A stretch of 64,000 nucleotides of DNA from Anaeromyces robustus (GCA_002104895.1 MCFG01000270.1:1-64000), one strand, 5' to 3'; shown: positions 14,185 through 37,364, numbered from the stretch's first letter. Made by a program: numbers and translations. The notes: generated by a model not told the origin, from the sequence alone.

Positions 14185-15685
14185 TTAACGAATACCACCA
14201 CCAACAATAGAATCAACTTTACAGACAGCACCATTAACATTGAATTTGTGAACAGTATTATCTGGAGCATACCATACACATTCTTTTTCTTCAGTAGTTT
14301 TGAATCCTGGTTGAATAGATTCGAATATCTTCTTTTTTGGGTTTAATTGCTTTTCTGGAGTGCCATTGTAGTTACCAATAACAACCTTGTCACCTGGTTT
14401 AGTACCAGCTGGAGGTGTTACAAATTCAACCTTACTACCATCTGTACTAGTAGCACATAATACCATAGCATGTGATTTAATTCCTCTCATAGCAACTGGC
14501 TTTAAGTTACATAAAAGAACAACGTCTCTATTTATTAATTGGTCAAGACTCATGAATTTAACTAAACCGGAAACAACAGTTCTATATTTAATTTATAATT
14601 TGTTGTTTTTGAATAATTATAATGTTTCATATATAATATATGTATTATTATTTATTATAATTAATACATAATCATTATATTATTATTTTTTTTTGTTGAA
14701 TTATTATTTTGATAATTGTATTTTTAAATGTAAAGTTTATTATTTACATTTTGTTTTAATTATTGATAATTTCAATTATATAAGTAAACAAAATTATTAA
14801 ATAATTAAGGTATTACAAAATGTTAAAGTAGTTGATATTTAAATGGAAATAAAAAAAAAAAAAAAAATAAAAGTGTTTAATTTTAATAATGTGTAAAAAA
14901 ATTTTTTTGTCATTAAATTAAGTTGTTTAATTATTAAATATTATTTTACCTTGGTTCTTCTTCTCCAACATCAACAGATTCAACATAAAGAGAATCAGCT
15001 TGTTCATGCTTACGGGCTTCAATAATATGACCAACTCTAATATCCAATTTAGATGGGTCTGGTCCAGTTTCAGCAGCTGGTTCTGGAGCTGGCTTCTTCT
15101 TCTTTTCCTTCTTTTCCTTCTTTTCCTTCTTTTCTTGTTTAGCTTCCTTTTTGTTTTCTTGTTTAGCATCTTTTTTATTTTCTTGCTTAGCATCTTTTTT
15201 GTCTTTACCATCTTTCTTGTCTTTCTTGTCCTTCTTGTCCTTCTTGTCAGCCTTTTTTTATTTTATTTTAATTTCAATTAATATAAGACATTATTAGTGA
15301 GATAATTAAAATAATAATAATAAATCAATTACACCATTTTATTTTATGTTTAATATATATAAATAATATAAATGAAAAAATTAGAGAAAAATTATTTTAT
15401 ATAGTATATATAATTTTTTTTAAAAAAATATAGTTTTATATACCTTCTTTTGAACTGGTGGAGCATTTAAGTTAATAGCAACTAAATCGAAAACAATCTT
15501 TGGCTTGATTTCGTGAACTAAATTTTGAATTAAATCAAAGTATCTAGTTACATTTGGAATCTTGAAACGATCTTCAGTTGATAATTTACAAATGTATGAA
15601 TATAAATTAATGTAAATGATAATATCAGCTAAAGTTAAGTAGTTAGATACCATGAAAACTTTAGAAGAAAGAACTTTATCCAAAT

Positions 15686-15716
<31 letters not shown>

Positions 15717-16272
15717 GGATTTTATTTAATGTTATAATATATTAATTAATGAGATTAAAATAAATAGATTAATTTTATGTAAAAATTTATTTGATAATTT
15801 TAAAATTGTATTAAGAATTTATTGAATATTTAATATCAATAACATAATAATAACATAATAATAACATAATAATAACATAATAAATATATAAATTTATTTA
15901 AAAATAATTTATTTATAAATTAAAAGAATATTCTAAAATAAAAATTAAAATTTACTTGAACAATTGGAGCTTTGTCTTTGGCTTCCTTGATGGTGCTTTG
16001 AGCGTATGAAATCCATTGTTGAACTTCTGCTTTATCATTGTCACTTAAACCCATCCATTCATTGAATTTACCAGATTGTTGAACAAGATATTGGCAAATA
16101 GTGTTAGTTCCTTCAATAACAGTACCATCATCAAGTCGTAATGAGGCCTTTTTTTTTTTTTTTTTATTGTTATTGTTTTCATAATTAATTATAAAAAAAT
16201 TTTTTTATAATTTTCAATAAGAATATCAAATTATAAATTAAATTATATATTAATTAATTAATTAATTAATTA

Positions 16273-16306
<34 letters not shown>

Positions 16307-16472
16307 GGAATAAATGTGTATATATTATTATATATAAAATGTGTCATATTAATCTTTTATATATATATTTTACATTTTGGTCTTCAGTAAAAGTGACTTT
16401 AGATTTATCAAAATCTACTAAGTCAGCGATAATATCAAGAACTTTATTTGATGAATTGTATTTAAGAGACAT
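14185..16472 (-). CDS. ARC1: ARC1/AIMP1-like tRNA-binding cofactor (GST-C-like plus EMAPII domain)
   Basis: Exons 16374-16472, 15956-16147, 15444-15686, 14950-15251 and 14185-14581 join in frame to 410 residues. Residues 1-178 form a GST-C-like domain ([40 protein letters not shown]). Residues 179-235 are a Lys/Glu-rich linker that can bind RNA backbone. Residues 247-410 form an EMAPII-type OB fold: [73 protein letters not shown] and [10 protein letters not shown]. This is the order found in yeast Arc1p and matches metazoan AIMP1/p43 over the C-terminal half. Arc1p holds MetRS and GluRS in a complex and delivers tRNA to them; the GST-like half is the docking part. The Lys-rich linker is encoded by imperfect AAG/GAC repeats. 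Exon sequence is markedly richer in G+C than the introns, as expected of a highly expressed gene. Confidence 0.93.
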
Positions 16473-16988
16473 TTTTTATACGTTTATCTTTAAGTTAAGT
16501 TTAATTATATTTAATTATAATTAATAAAACTTAAACTATAAATCTTTAACTCTTTTTATTTAAGTAAAAGCAGTTTTTAAAAAATTAATTTTTTACAACA
16601 ATGTATAACAAAAAAAATATCTTAAAATTCATTGGTCAAAGCCACTGAAAAAAAAGATTATCCACTTGTATTAAAAGATTTTTTTTGTGTATTTATTTTT
16701 TATAAAAGTTATATATACATAATTATTTAAAATATTATGGATATGTGAAATATTAATAATTATAATAATTAATGTAATAAATTCATTTTTGATGTAGTAC
16801 CATTTTTTATTTTTAATGTATAATTTTTATTATTTTTACTGTTGTTAGTATTATTTATAAATAGGAATTATATTATATTATATTTATTATATTATATTAT
16901 ATTTTATTTATTTATTTATTTTTTTTCTTTTGGCATTAGAGATATTTTATATTTTTGTGTTGAATTATAATATAAAATAATTTCAAAA
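16473..16988. promoter_or_regulatory. shared upstream region of ARC1-like and NPRL2 genes
   Basis: This 0.5 kb gap lies between divergent starts. It holds T-rich and ATTAT tracts (16860-16925). A mixed-base patch at about 16623-16665 (TCATTGGTCAAAGCCACTG) stands out and is a candidate binding site. It includes ATTGG, the CCAAT box on the minus strand, about 160 bp upstream of the ARC1-like start. Confidence 0.4.
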
Positions 16989-19223
<2,235 letters not shown>

Positions 19224-19246
19224 ATCTAATTATTATACTGTAGATA

Positions 19247-19436
<190 letters not shown>

Positions 19437-19542
19437 GGAAATATAACTTACATATTTAATATATGTTCGAAATAAATTTTATTATCTAAAAAAAATAATA
19501 TATTTATTATAATTATTGGATAAGGTTATTACTTTTATTTTA

Positions 19543-19660
19543 ATGTAAAGATACAACTTTTTCATAGTATAAGTCATTTTATTTTTTTTTTTTTGATATA
19601 AAGATACAACTTTTTTTTTTTTATATAAAGATACAGCTTTGTCATTGTATAAAATACTTT
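19543..19660. repeat. three copies of an AAAGATACAACTTT motif
   Basis: The motif TAAAGATACAACTTTTTCAT at about 19546 recurs at about 19598 (followed by a T-run) and, as AAAGATACAGCTTTGTCATTG, at about 19626. Copies 1 and 3 are also followed by similar sequence (AGTATAA and TGTATAA). Confidence 0.75.
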
Positions 19661-19753
19661 TTGTGCTACCTTTTATTATTATTTTTATGGAATTTACATT
19701 TTTTATTAAATAATTAAATAAATAAACTTTAATTAAATAAATTAACTTTAATT

Positions 19754-19900
<147 letters not shown>

Positions 19901-20663
19901 TATATATATATAAATTAATTAATATATAAATAAATAATATATAGATTTATTTATATATTAGGAATTTTATAATTAAAGTATTAAATAAAATAATAAATAA
20001 ATAAATAAATATATATACATATATAAATTTTCAAGGTTTCTTTTAATACTTATTTTTTTTTTATCCTTTGTGTTATTATTAAAAGGATTATCTTTGTACA
20101 TACAAATTGATTGTAAGAAATAAACAAGAAAATTTAATTGGATTTTTTTTAAATATTTACATAAGATAATTTTTAACACAATATTAGGATAATTAAAGTT
20201 TTAATAATAATAATTCTAATTAAATAATTAATTAATTAATTAATTAATATTTTGAATAAAAAATATTTAAAATCATCCAAAATTTTAAATAAATAATATA
20301 GTTAATATTTATTAATAATTAAAAGTATTCTTATTATTTTAAAATTATTATAAAATTGTATAAAATATATAAAATATATAGATATTATCATTTTATATAA
20401 TTTGTTTATCATAAAGCAACTCATTGAATTCATATAATAAAAACATATAAAATTTGTAAATTAAAATTTTCATTTATTTTCATTTAATATTAATCGACAT
20501 TTCAAATACATATAGATTTTGGATAAAAAGGATAATTAAATTTTAAGGAATAAGAATAAAATTTTGAAGTTTATAATTTCAATATATTTTTGATAAATAA
20601 ATAAATAGATAATTATTATTATTTTATAAATGATATTTTTCATATAGTATATATTAATTTGAA

Positions 20664-27770
<7,107 letters not shown>

Positions 27771-28029
27771 AATTTTTTTTTCTTTTTTTTTTATTTAAAC
27801 TAAAATAAATAAATAAATAAACAAATAATAATAATTATAATAATAATAATAAAATAAAAAATAAAAAAATAAAAAGTAAAAATAAATGAAAAAAAAAAAA
27901 AAAAAAAAAAGCAGTAGTAAGAATTAAAAACAAAACAAAAAAAAATTGTTATTATTTTTTTTCTAATTTTTTTTTTTTCTATAAACTTTTAATAAATTTC
28001 AATAAATAAAAAATAAAAAAGAAAAAAGG

Positions 28030-28062
<33 letters not shown>

Positions 28063-28617
28063 AAATTAAAAAATAATAAAATAATTTATTATTAATAATT
28101 TATTATAAAATTTTTTTAATAAAAAGTATTTTTAAAAATATTTAATGAAAAATAATAAAAAATTTAATATATAATAATTATACAAATAGTAATAAAAAAA
28201 AAAATAAAAAATTAAAATAATAAATAAAATAATAAATAATATATAAATATATATTATATATATATTCTGTATGAAAAAAACAAAAAAAAAAACAAAAAAA
28301 AAAAAAAACAAAAAAAAACAAAAAAAAAAAAAACAAAAACAAAAAACATAATAAATCAAATTCAATAATAATTCATAATTAATAATTAATAATAATTATA
28401 ATAAGTTATATATTTTTATATAAATATTCATTAATTATGATATATATATTTTATTATAAAATTAATAGATAAATTCTATTCAATGATATAAAAAAAATAT
28501 TTTAATATGTACAGTTATTATTATAAATATTATTGTAATTTTGAATATAATATCTTTTAAATAGATAATCAAATTATATATGTAATTATTATTAATATTA
28601 TTATATATTTAATTATA
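27771..28617. other. intergenic between convergent genes
   Basis: 3' flanks of the dynactin and WRNIP1 genes. Poly-A runs (27890-27910, 28030-28060, 28275-28345) alternate with T-rich runs. No gene seen. Confidence 0.6.
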
Positions 28618-28858
28618 TTATTGACTTTCTTCCTTATTTATTCCTAATACATAATTTTCTAAACTATTATCTTCTTCCATGGCTTTATTTAATCTTTGTA
28701 TTTCATCATTTGTACTATCCATTACTGTTGTATTTTCTTTTATTTTAGATGGCTCTTCATTTTTAATTTCTAAAACATAATTATCAAGATTACTATCCTC
28801 TTCCATTACTTTATTTAATCTTTCTATTTCCATTTTATCATTTTCTTCTTTATCTATT

Positions 28859-28923
<65 letters not shown>

Positions 28924-29958
28924 AATTACATTATTAATACTTTCATTACTTTCTTCTTTTATGTTATTTTCAATTTTTTCATCATTTATTTTTATTTGAT
29001 TATCTTCATCCTTATTTTTAACTCCATTTATTTCTAATATATAATCATCATCATTTATTTCCATTACTTCTTTTAACCTTTCAATTTCTTTTTGCTCTTC
29101 TTCTTTTGTTGCTAAAATTGAATTATCTGTATTATTATCTTCTTTTTCTTCTTCTTTTTCTTTTTCTTTTTCTTCTTCCAATCTTTTTTTTTCCTCATAA
29201 GCTTTTCTTCTATTTTCTTCAAATACACCTAAGTATCTTCTACATTTTAATTCTTTTGGTAAATATTCTTGTTCAACAGGTTCTTCGTAATCTGGATTAT
29301 ATTTATAACTTTAAATTATAATTATTTTTTCAATATATATATATATATATATAATATATATATTTAATGATTTAATTACTATATTATAATATATGTCTAT
29401 TATATTATTATATATGTATATATATATTTAAATATAAACCCTTTTCCATAACCAAGTTTTTCCATTAACGTAGTTGGTGCATTTCTAAATTAATTGGTAT
29501 ATAAATTATTCATTATTATTAATTTTATTATTAATATAGTTATATATATTTATTTTTTAAATAGTTAATGTATCTATTATTTATTGAATGTTTCAAATGA
29601 AAATACCTTATATGCATAGGAACTGGGTAAGCAATTTCTTTTTGAATAACATCTTTTACCATACCTAAAGCTTTATATACTTCAACACTTTTGGGAGCTC
29701 TACTCATATATACTGCTGTATGGGCTAATATTACATCACATTCTGGCATACCAATAAATTGGCAGGCTTGATAACAACTTGTAGCAAGAGTTAAGGCATA
29801 GTTATCACCAAATCCTACATCTTCACTAGCAATTCTTATTAATCTTCTAGCAATATAGAGTGGATCCTAAATAAATAATTATTTAAATTATTTTATTTAA
29901 TAGACATAATAGACATAATAATAAAAATTTAATGAATAAATAAACCATCACATCATGT

Positions 29959-29993
<35 letters not shown>

Positions 29994-30297
29994 AGTATCA
30001 AAATATTATGTAATTAAATTATATGTATAAATTAAATTATATGTATAAATTACCTCTCCAGCATATATCATTCTTCCTAACCAATAAAGTGTTGCATTTT
30101 CATCACTACCTCTTATACTATTTTTTTAATTATTTTATTTAAAAAATAAAAATACATATAATATTAATAACCTTGAAAAATATTATGATATATTATATAT
30201 TGTATATATATAATATTAACATACCTTTTATGAAAAGCACTTATTAAATCATAATGTTCTTATTATAATTTAATCAAGAAATATAAATTTATTAATA

Positions 30298-30336
<39 letters not shown>

Positions 30337-31219
30337 ATATATTATTATTGTTATTATTATTATAAATCAATTAATTATGTGATTACCTTCACCATTTTTG
30401 TCATAAAGTAAATGTGTTTTTTGAAAAGACATTTTTATTAAATCTTTCGTAATTTCATTTTTTGAATTATCTGATAATGCTAAATCTATTGCCATATCTA
30501 ATATCTATTTTAGGTTATATAATAAATATAATTAATATTTATTAATACGTATTTTTTTATATGTCAAGTATATAAATGTGTATTAATATATATATATATA
30601 TATTAAGAAAAACAAGTACATTTAATGAATTTCTTGCATCACCGTCTGACATTATTGCTATTAAATCTATTACTTCTTTATCCATATAAATAATGTTATT
30701 TCTTTCTTTTTCATTATATAATTCTTTTGAGGATTTAAAATCATTTTGATTTGACATATTATTATTATTATTATTATCAGTTTTAACATTAGTATCAATA
30801 ACATTATTTTCTTGTTCAGAATCTTTTATTTTTAATATTTTTCCAAATAAATTTAGTTTTATTCTTGCAGCTCTTTCTATTATAGATATCATAGCACTTT
30901 TACTTAATTTTTTTAATTGAAAAACTCTACATCTACTTAATAAAGCCGAATTAAGTTTAAATGAAGGATTTTCAGTTGTTGCACCTATTAATGTAAATGA
31001 ACCTTTTTCAACCCAAGTTAATAAAGAATCTTGTTGTAATTTATTAAATCTATGTATTTCATCTATAAACAGTATTGCCTTTTTTCCTGTAATTTTAAGT
31101 TGGTTTACACATTCTTCTGTAGCTCTTTTTAAATCATTTAATGTATGTACTGTACCACTAATTTCTCTATAAAAGGTATTAAATTGGTTTGCTATAATTC
31201 TTGCTAGGCAAGTTTTTCC

Positions 31220-31259
<40 letters not shown>

Positions 31260-32127
31260 TGTTATTATATTTTATTTTATAACTATTATTATTTTTACAT
31301 TTTTTATTACTCATTTTTCAATTATATATATATTAATATTTATTATTCTATTTATATAATTATATTTTTTAAAATTTATATCTTTTTAAATTTTATATTT
31401 AATAATTACCAACTCCAGGTGGACCCCATAATATCATAGAAGGAATTCTATTTTCTATTATTAAAGTTTTTAATATCGAGTTTTTACCCATTAATTCTTC
31501 TTGACCGAAATAATCTTCCAATTTCTTTGGTCTTACTAATTCTGCTAAAGGAATTTGCTTTTGACTATTTTTTCTTGAAGATTCTTTGTTATTTATAAAG
31601 CTATTATCGTACTTTTTAGTAATATCAAAATGAGGAGAAGTTTTTTCTTCAATCTTAATTTTTTTGTCTTTTCTTAAATTATAATCATTATTAATATTTA
31701 CAATACTATTATTATTATTATTATTATTATTAATATTAATATTATCATTAGAAGATTTAAATTTAGACAATGAAGGCTTTGGCAATGGTTGATTAGGTAT
31801 TGAATGGTTAGGAATTTGGTTATTAAAAGTATCATTGGATCTTTTTCTATTTTGAAGTCTACTAAATAATGTTGATTGGACGATCGTTTTTTTTCTTTCT
31901 ACTGAATTATTATTAAGGTATATATGATTTGAATTATTTTTCTGAAATTTGCTTGTTATTAATACATTACCATTGCTTGAAACATTTTTATCATTTAATA
32001 TATCTTTAACAGTACCATCTTTTTGAACAATATTTCGTTGACAATTGCTATCTAAATGAGCATTAATACCAGCTATTGTAACATATTGATTACAAACCGG
32101 ACATTTCACTGACTGATTATGAAACAT
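28618..32127 (-). CDS. WRNIP1: WRNIP1/Mgs1 AAA+ ATPase with a repeat-bearing acidic tail
   Basis: Exons 31410-32127, 30620-31218, 30387-30504, 30225-30258, 30054-30117, 29607-29866, 29440-29484 and 28618-29308 join to 842 residues. A Rad18-type UBZ4 finger at residues 9-29 (C9, C12, H24, C29) binds ubiquitin; the His-to-last-Cys spacing is one longer than usual. A polar linker follows. The AAA+ core has Walker A GPPGVGKT (235-242, across intron 1), Walker B ILFIDEIHRFNK and sensor-1 GATTENPSF. The clamp-loader-like C-terminal part reads IRGSDENATLYWLGRMIYAG, DPLYIARRLIRIASEDVG, QFIGMPECDVILAHTAVYMS and GYGKGYKYNPDYEEPVEQEY. All match WRNIP1/Mgs1, which protects stalled forks and handles ubiquitinated PCNA. 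About 150 extra C-terminal residues carry Glu/Lys stretches, poly-Asn and three copies of a RLNKxMEEDxxLxNYVLxI-like unit, which I do not know from the family. Confidence 0.94.
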
Positions 32128-32293
32128 TTTATATCAAAAAAAAAAAAAAATAAAAAATAAAAAAAACAAAATTTTTATTAAAAGTAATTATTAAAGTTGG
32201 ATAATAAAAAATTAAATAATATTAATTATCACTTAATAGTTGTACAACCAATTTTTTTTATTTTTTATTTTTAAAAATTTATAATTGTGACTA

Positions 32294-32299
32294 CACGTG
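32294..32299. promoter_or_regulatory. CACGTG (E-box type) upstream of WRNIP1
   Basis: Palindromic CACGTG followed by A, in A/T-only surroundings, about 170 bp upstream of the WRNIP1 start codon. In fungi CACGTG is bound by bHLH factors of the Cbf1/Pho4 type; function here is inferred. Confidence 0.45.
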
Positions 32300-32653
32300 A
32301 ATTATTAAATTTGTATTTTATAATTGCAAATAAAAATGAAATGTCAATAAATATTACAAAAAGATTAAAGTAATAAAAGTAGTACAAGTGTTATATGTAT
32401 ATAAAATTATTAATTTATAAATATAAAAATATAGCTTGGAAAATATAATATATAAAAAGATAACCAATATATATATTTTAATTTTTTTATATATTTATTT
32501 ATATATTTAAATATTCTATTTTATTTTTTTAATTTTATGCATATTTTTTTTTTTTTATTATCATTTCTTAAATATTTTTTTTTTTAAAAAAAAATTAAAT
32601 ATAAAACATAAAACATAAAAATGTAATATATAACTCTCTAATCATGTATATAT

Positions 32654-32795
32654 ATTAATATTTATAATACAAAAATGAAGAAATTAATATTTATAATACA
32701 AAAATGAAGAAATTAATATTTATAATACAAAAATGAAGAAATTAATATTTATAATACAAAAATGAAGAAATTAATATTTATAATACAAAAATGAA
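32654..32795. repeat. 29-bp tandem minisatellite
   Basis: Four perfect units at 32671-32699, 32700-32728, 32729-32757 and 32758-32786, with a 17-bp partial unit before and 9 bp after. The unit contains AAAAATGAAGAAATTAATAT. Perfect identity between units implies recent expansion. Confidence 0.95.
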
Positions 32796-32822
32796 TATAA
32801 TTATAAAATTATGTATATTATA

Positions 32823-32865
<43 letters not shown>

Positions 32866-32975
32866 TTGATTTATTGTACAATATTAGTTAATAATAATAA
32901 AATAATATGTTCAAAAAAAAAAAAAATATTTAATTATATGTATATATATATATATAGATAGATAGATAGTTTTTT

Positions 32976-35084
32976 TCATTTTTTATCAATTGATACTAAA
33001 GGAATTTGTTTTATATCAATTTCACTATTTTTATGAGTAGTTATTAATGTAGCACCTCTTTGTTTTGTATGATGTGCTATTCCTGGTTCAACTAAATAAT
33101 CGATACTCATACCGTAGGTAAGTCTTATACCTTGATATTCTAAAGACATATTGTTATAATGATCATGTCCACAGAAGAAACCTTTTGTTGAATTTAATTC
33201 TTTAGCCGTATCAAATAATTTACTTGGATGTTTACTGGCGCTTACTTTATCTTTTGTTTTTTCATCATTAAATCCAAAGAAATATTTTACTTCATCACTA
33301 CCATTTTTAAATAATTCATATGCTGTTTTATATTGTTGAAGAGGGATATGGAAAAAAACTAAGGATGAAATGTTTTTTCCTTCTTCAATATTTAATCGTA
33401 ATACTTCATTTTTATACCATTCCACTTGATCATCATGAATATAATCATATTTTGAAAAACCTTTTCCCATATAATCATTAGAATCAATTAAAAAAAGAGC
33501 TTGATTTAATGTACCATCATTATTTCTTATTTCTACTAATTGATTATTTCTTCCCCATATTTGGTTTCCATTAATTTTAGGTTGAATATATGGATAAAGT
33601 AAATTTCTACTCGTATTCCAAGATAATGATTGATACAATTCTTCTACATCATTTTTACTTCCAATTGCAATGTTTTCCGTGTCATGATTTCCATAAGTAA
33701 ATATCCAAGGTACTCCTGTATTTCTCATAAATGCAGCAAATTGGGATACAGGGGCTTTATTATTAAAACTAAATGATGATAAACCAACAGGATAAGTTAA
33801 ATCACCTGTTACCACTACTAAATCAGGTTTAGTATAATTAATTAATTTGAAAACCGCTGATAATGCTTTTTTATCTTTATCACAGGAAACAACTCCTCCA
33901 CCCAAGTGAATATCTGTAAGTTGTAACATTTTAAAATCATCTTTATCTGAAACAATTGTATAAATGCCAGTATTATTATTATAAGTTATTTTATGATTAC
34001 CTTCATAAATATATGGAGTAGAATTAATTTCTGGTTGAATTAACCATATATCTCTTGATAAATATAAATATCCTCCACCAATAATAAATAAAATAATTAA
34101 TGGGATTAATATATAAAAATTAATATTGAGGCTTTTTTTACTATAAGTATTCTTTTTAGTTATAATATAATAGTAGATAATTGCAAAAATACAATAAATA
34201 GTAATCATTACAAAAATAGGGCTGAATACAAATATTTTTTCAAATGCATAATATACTATCAAAGAAAGAACGACATATACAGAAGAAATTAATGATATTA
34301 TATTCATTGATTTTATGTATTTAGGTTTATATTCGTATTCAATTTTTTTATTTATGAATATCATATTTAAAATATTTTTTATTAAGAAAAATAATATTAA
34401 TTCTAATGAAAGAAATGATTTTTTGAATTCATCACCTATCCTGAATGATTTAGAATTTAAACCTAAACTTATAAAATTATATATATTATCTAATAATTTT
34501 ATAAAGAAAATCAATAGCCAAATTAAACTTTTTCTGAAATATTTATCAAAAATATTTTCTAATTTCTGTTTTGAATTTATCGATAATATTTCTTTTGATA
34601 CATCTTTTTTATGTTTTTTAATGATTGAAATATCTATACATATAAGAATAACTGAAAAAATAAATGCAAAAGAAGCTTTAGAAGGTAAAAAGGCTGACAA
34701 TAAAATTTCTATTGAAAAAATACTTAATGCTGTAATTATATATATATATATTTTTTCTTGTTTTATTATTCTATTGAAATTATCATAGGTTATAGTTATT
34801 TTTTTATTAAACCAATTATCAATTTCAGATACATCATAATTAACACTTTTAACCAAAGATTCTAAGCTATTATATTTTTGTACAATAATTTCAAAAGGAT
34901 TTTTATTATTATTATTTTTTTCTTCTATATATTTTTCATTTAATTTTTTAATTATTTGGTTTTTTATATCAAATACTTCTTTAGAAAAATATGCATTTTC
35001 AAAAAAGGATTCAACATAATTTTTTATATTTTTTTCAACATCGGATTTTTCTTTATTTTCAAATTTATTTATTAAACATTCCAT
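32976..35084 (-). CDS. membrane-anchored calcineurin-like metallophosphoesterase, intronless, bacterial-like
   Basis: One uninterrupted 702-residue frame. Residues 1-110 are a charged helical segment. Hydrophobic segments lie at about 112-133, 137-155, 185-200, 225-245, 262-280, 284-307 and 322-342. The C-terminal catalytic domain carries every metallophosphoesterase motif: D391-x-H393 (LTDIHLGGG), G-D428 (TGDLTYP), G-N466-H467-D468 (YGNHD), H579 (FFHIP) and G-H640-x-H642 (CGHDHYN). Together these bind the two-metal centre. In most models the last segment would place this domain outside the cytosol, but topology is not certain. The substrate is unknown; the fold covers protein, nucleotide and phospholipid phosphatases. 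No intron in 2.1 kb, among neighbours with 3-19 exons, plus the architecture, suggests acquisition from a gut bacterium (a Firmicutes-type source is a guess). It is intact, with no frameshift. Confidence 0.85.
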   Translation of the reverse strand: MECLINKFENKEKSDVEKNIKNYVESFFENAYFSKEVFDIKNQIIKKLNEKYIEEKNNNNKNPFEIIVQKYNSLESLVKSVNYDVSEIDNWFNKKITITYDNFNRIIKQEKIYIYIITALSIFSIEILLSAFLPSKASFAFIFSVILICIDISIIKKHKKDVSKEILSINSKQKLENIFDKYFRKSLIWLLIFFIKLLDNIYNFISLGLNSKSFRIGDEFKKSFLSLELILFFLIKNILNMIFINKKIEYEYKPKYIKSMNIISLISSVYVVLSLIVYYAFEKIFVFSPIFVMITIYCIFAIIYYYIITKKNTYSKKSLNINFYILIPLIILFIIGGGYLYLSRDIWLIQPEINSTPYIYEGNHKITYNNNTGIYTIVSDKDDFKMLQLTDIHLGGGVVSCDKDKKALSAVFKLINYTKPDLVVVTGDLTYPVGLSSFSFNNKAPVSQFAAFMRNTGVPWIFTYGNHDTENIAIGSKNDVEELYQSLSWNTSRNLLYPYIQPKINGNQIWGRNNQLVEIRNNDGTLNQALFLIDSNDYMGKGFSKYDYIHDDQVEWYKNEVLRLNIEEGKNISSLVFFHIPLQQYKTAYELFKNGSDEVKYFFGFNDEKTKDKVSASKHPSKLFDTAKELNSTKGFFCGHDHYNNMSLEYQGIRLTYGMSIDYLVEPGIAHHTKQRGATLITTHKNSEIDIKQIPLVSIDKK

Positions 35085-35754
35085 TTTATCAATTCATTTT
35101 TTATTTAAAAAATTAAAAAAACAGAAACTTTAATATTATGATTATGGAATTATTGTAATGAAGTTTTAACAATTATAAAGAAATCAATAAATCTATATAA
35201 AGATTTTGAATTTTTTCCTTATTTTTATTTTATTTTATTTTATTTAATTTTATTTTATTTTTTTTTTATTTTTAAATGTTTTAACAAATAATGACTTTGA
35301 TTAACTTTCTCTTTATATTATTTTATACATAATTCAATAATTAATATATTTATATTAAGTATTGTTAAATTGAATCAGAAATATATTAAATAAAGTTAAA
35401 TTTTTGATCAATAATCCGTCCAATATAAACATTTAATTTTTAATTGTGAGGGTTTAACCAAAATAATTGATTTAATATTATATATATATATATATATTTT
35501 ATTTTAAATAATAAAATTTTTATTATAAAAATAATTTTATATTAATAAAATAATTATCTAAAAGTATATTAATATTAATTAATTATTTTTAATTATATAA
35601 AATTATTTTTATAACTAAATTGTAAATTATAAATTATAATATTTTATAATTATTACTAACTAAATAACCTAAATAGCTGAATAATTAAATAAATAATTAA
35701 CTAAATAATTGAATAATAATGTTAGCATTAAATGCATATTAACTAAAATAATAT

Positions 35755-36785
<1,031 letters not shown>

Positions 36786-37010
36786 TATATTGAATAATAT
36801 TGAATAACAATTATAATAATAATAATAATCAATAATGTTATTATGACAATTATAATAAATAATGGTTAATCATTATTTAAAAACTTTATTTTATCAAAAG
36901 TAAAAAGCTTTTAAAATGTAAAATTTTAAATTTATCTGAAAGCTTTGCCGCTTTAGTTATACAAAATTGAGAATAGAAAAAAAAAAGTTACATAAAACTT
37001 TTCATTAGTC

Positions 37011-37117
37011 CACGTGATATAAATTAAGGAAGGTGGAATTAATAAAATATCCGGCTTTTTTATATTATTTTATATAATAGAAATTAAATAAATAAGAGAG
37101 GGGTATTAAATCACGTG
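37011..37117. promoter_or_regulatory. pair of CACGTGA boxes 101 bp apart
   Basis: CACGTG occurs at 37011-37016 and 37112-37117, both followed by A on the plus strand. They lie in the least A/T-biased part of the gap, about 1.9-2.0 kb upstream of the metallophosphoesterase start and 1.3 kb upstream of the thioesterase start. Confidence 0.45.
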
Positions 37118-37227
37118 AATGTGGATGTATGTATCAATTATATTATAAAATACAATTTTTTTTTAATCTAGGATAAATTTTTTTCTAGTAATTTGAGTGG
37201 ATGGATAAATTTAAATAAAAATATATA

Positions 37228-37229
37228 TG

Positions 37230-37300
<71 letters not shown>

Positions 37301-37325
37301 CTAAATAAATAAATAAATAAATAAC

Positions 37326-37364
<39 letters not shown>

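Larger units (their letters stand above)
32128..32975. promoter_or_regulatory. WRNIP1 upstream region, with CACGTG box and 29-bp minisatellite
   Basis: WRNIP1 starts at 32127 and the upstream metallophosphoesterase ends at 32976, both on the minus strand. CACGTG lies at 32294-32299, about 170 bp upstream of the WRNIP1 start. A 29-bp tandem repeat fills 32654-32795 and a TTA array 32823-32865. Confidence 0.5.

Noticed and set aside
32654-32795. CRISPR or piRNA-like repeat-spacer structure
   Set aside because: The 29-bp units abut each other without spacers, so it is a minisatellite.
34315-34788. Plus-strand 157-residue hydrophobic frame
   Set aside because: Lies wholly inside the metallophosphoesterase coding region, antisense to its membrane segments.
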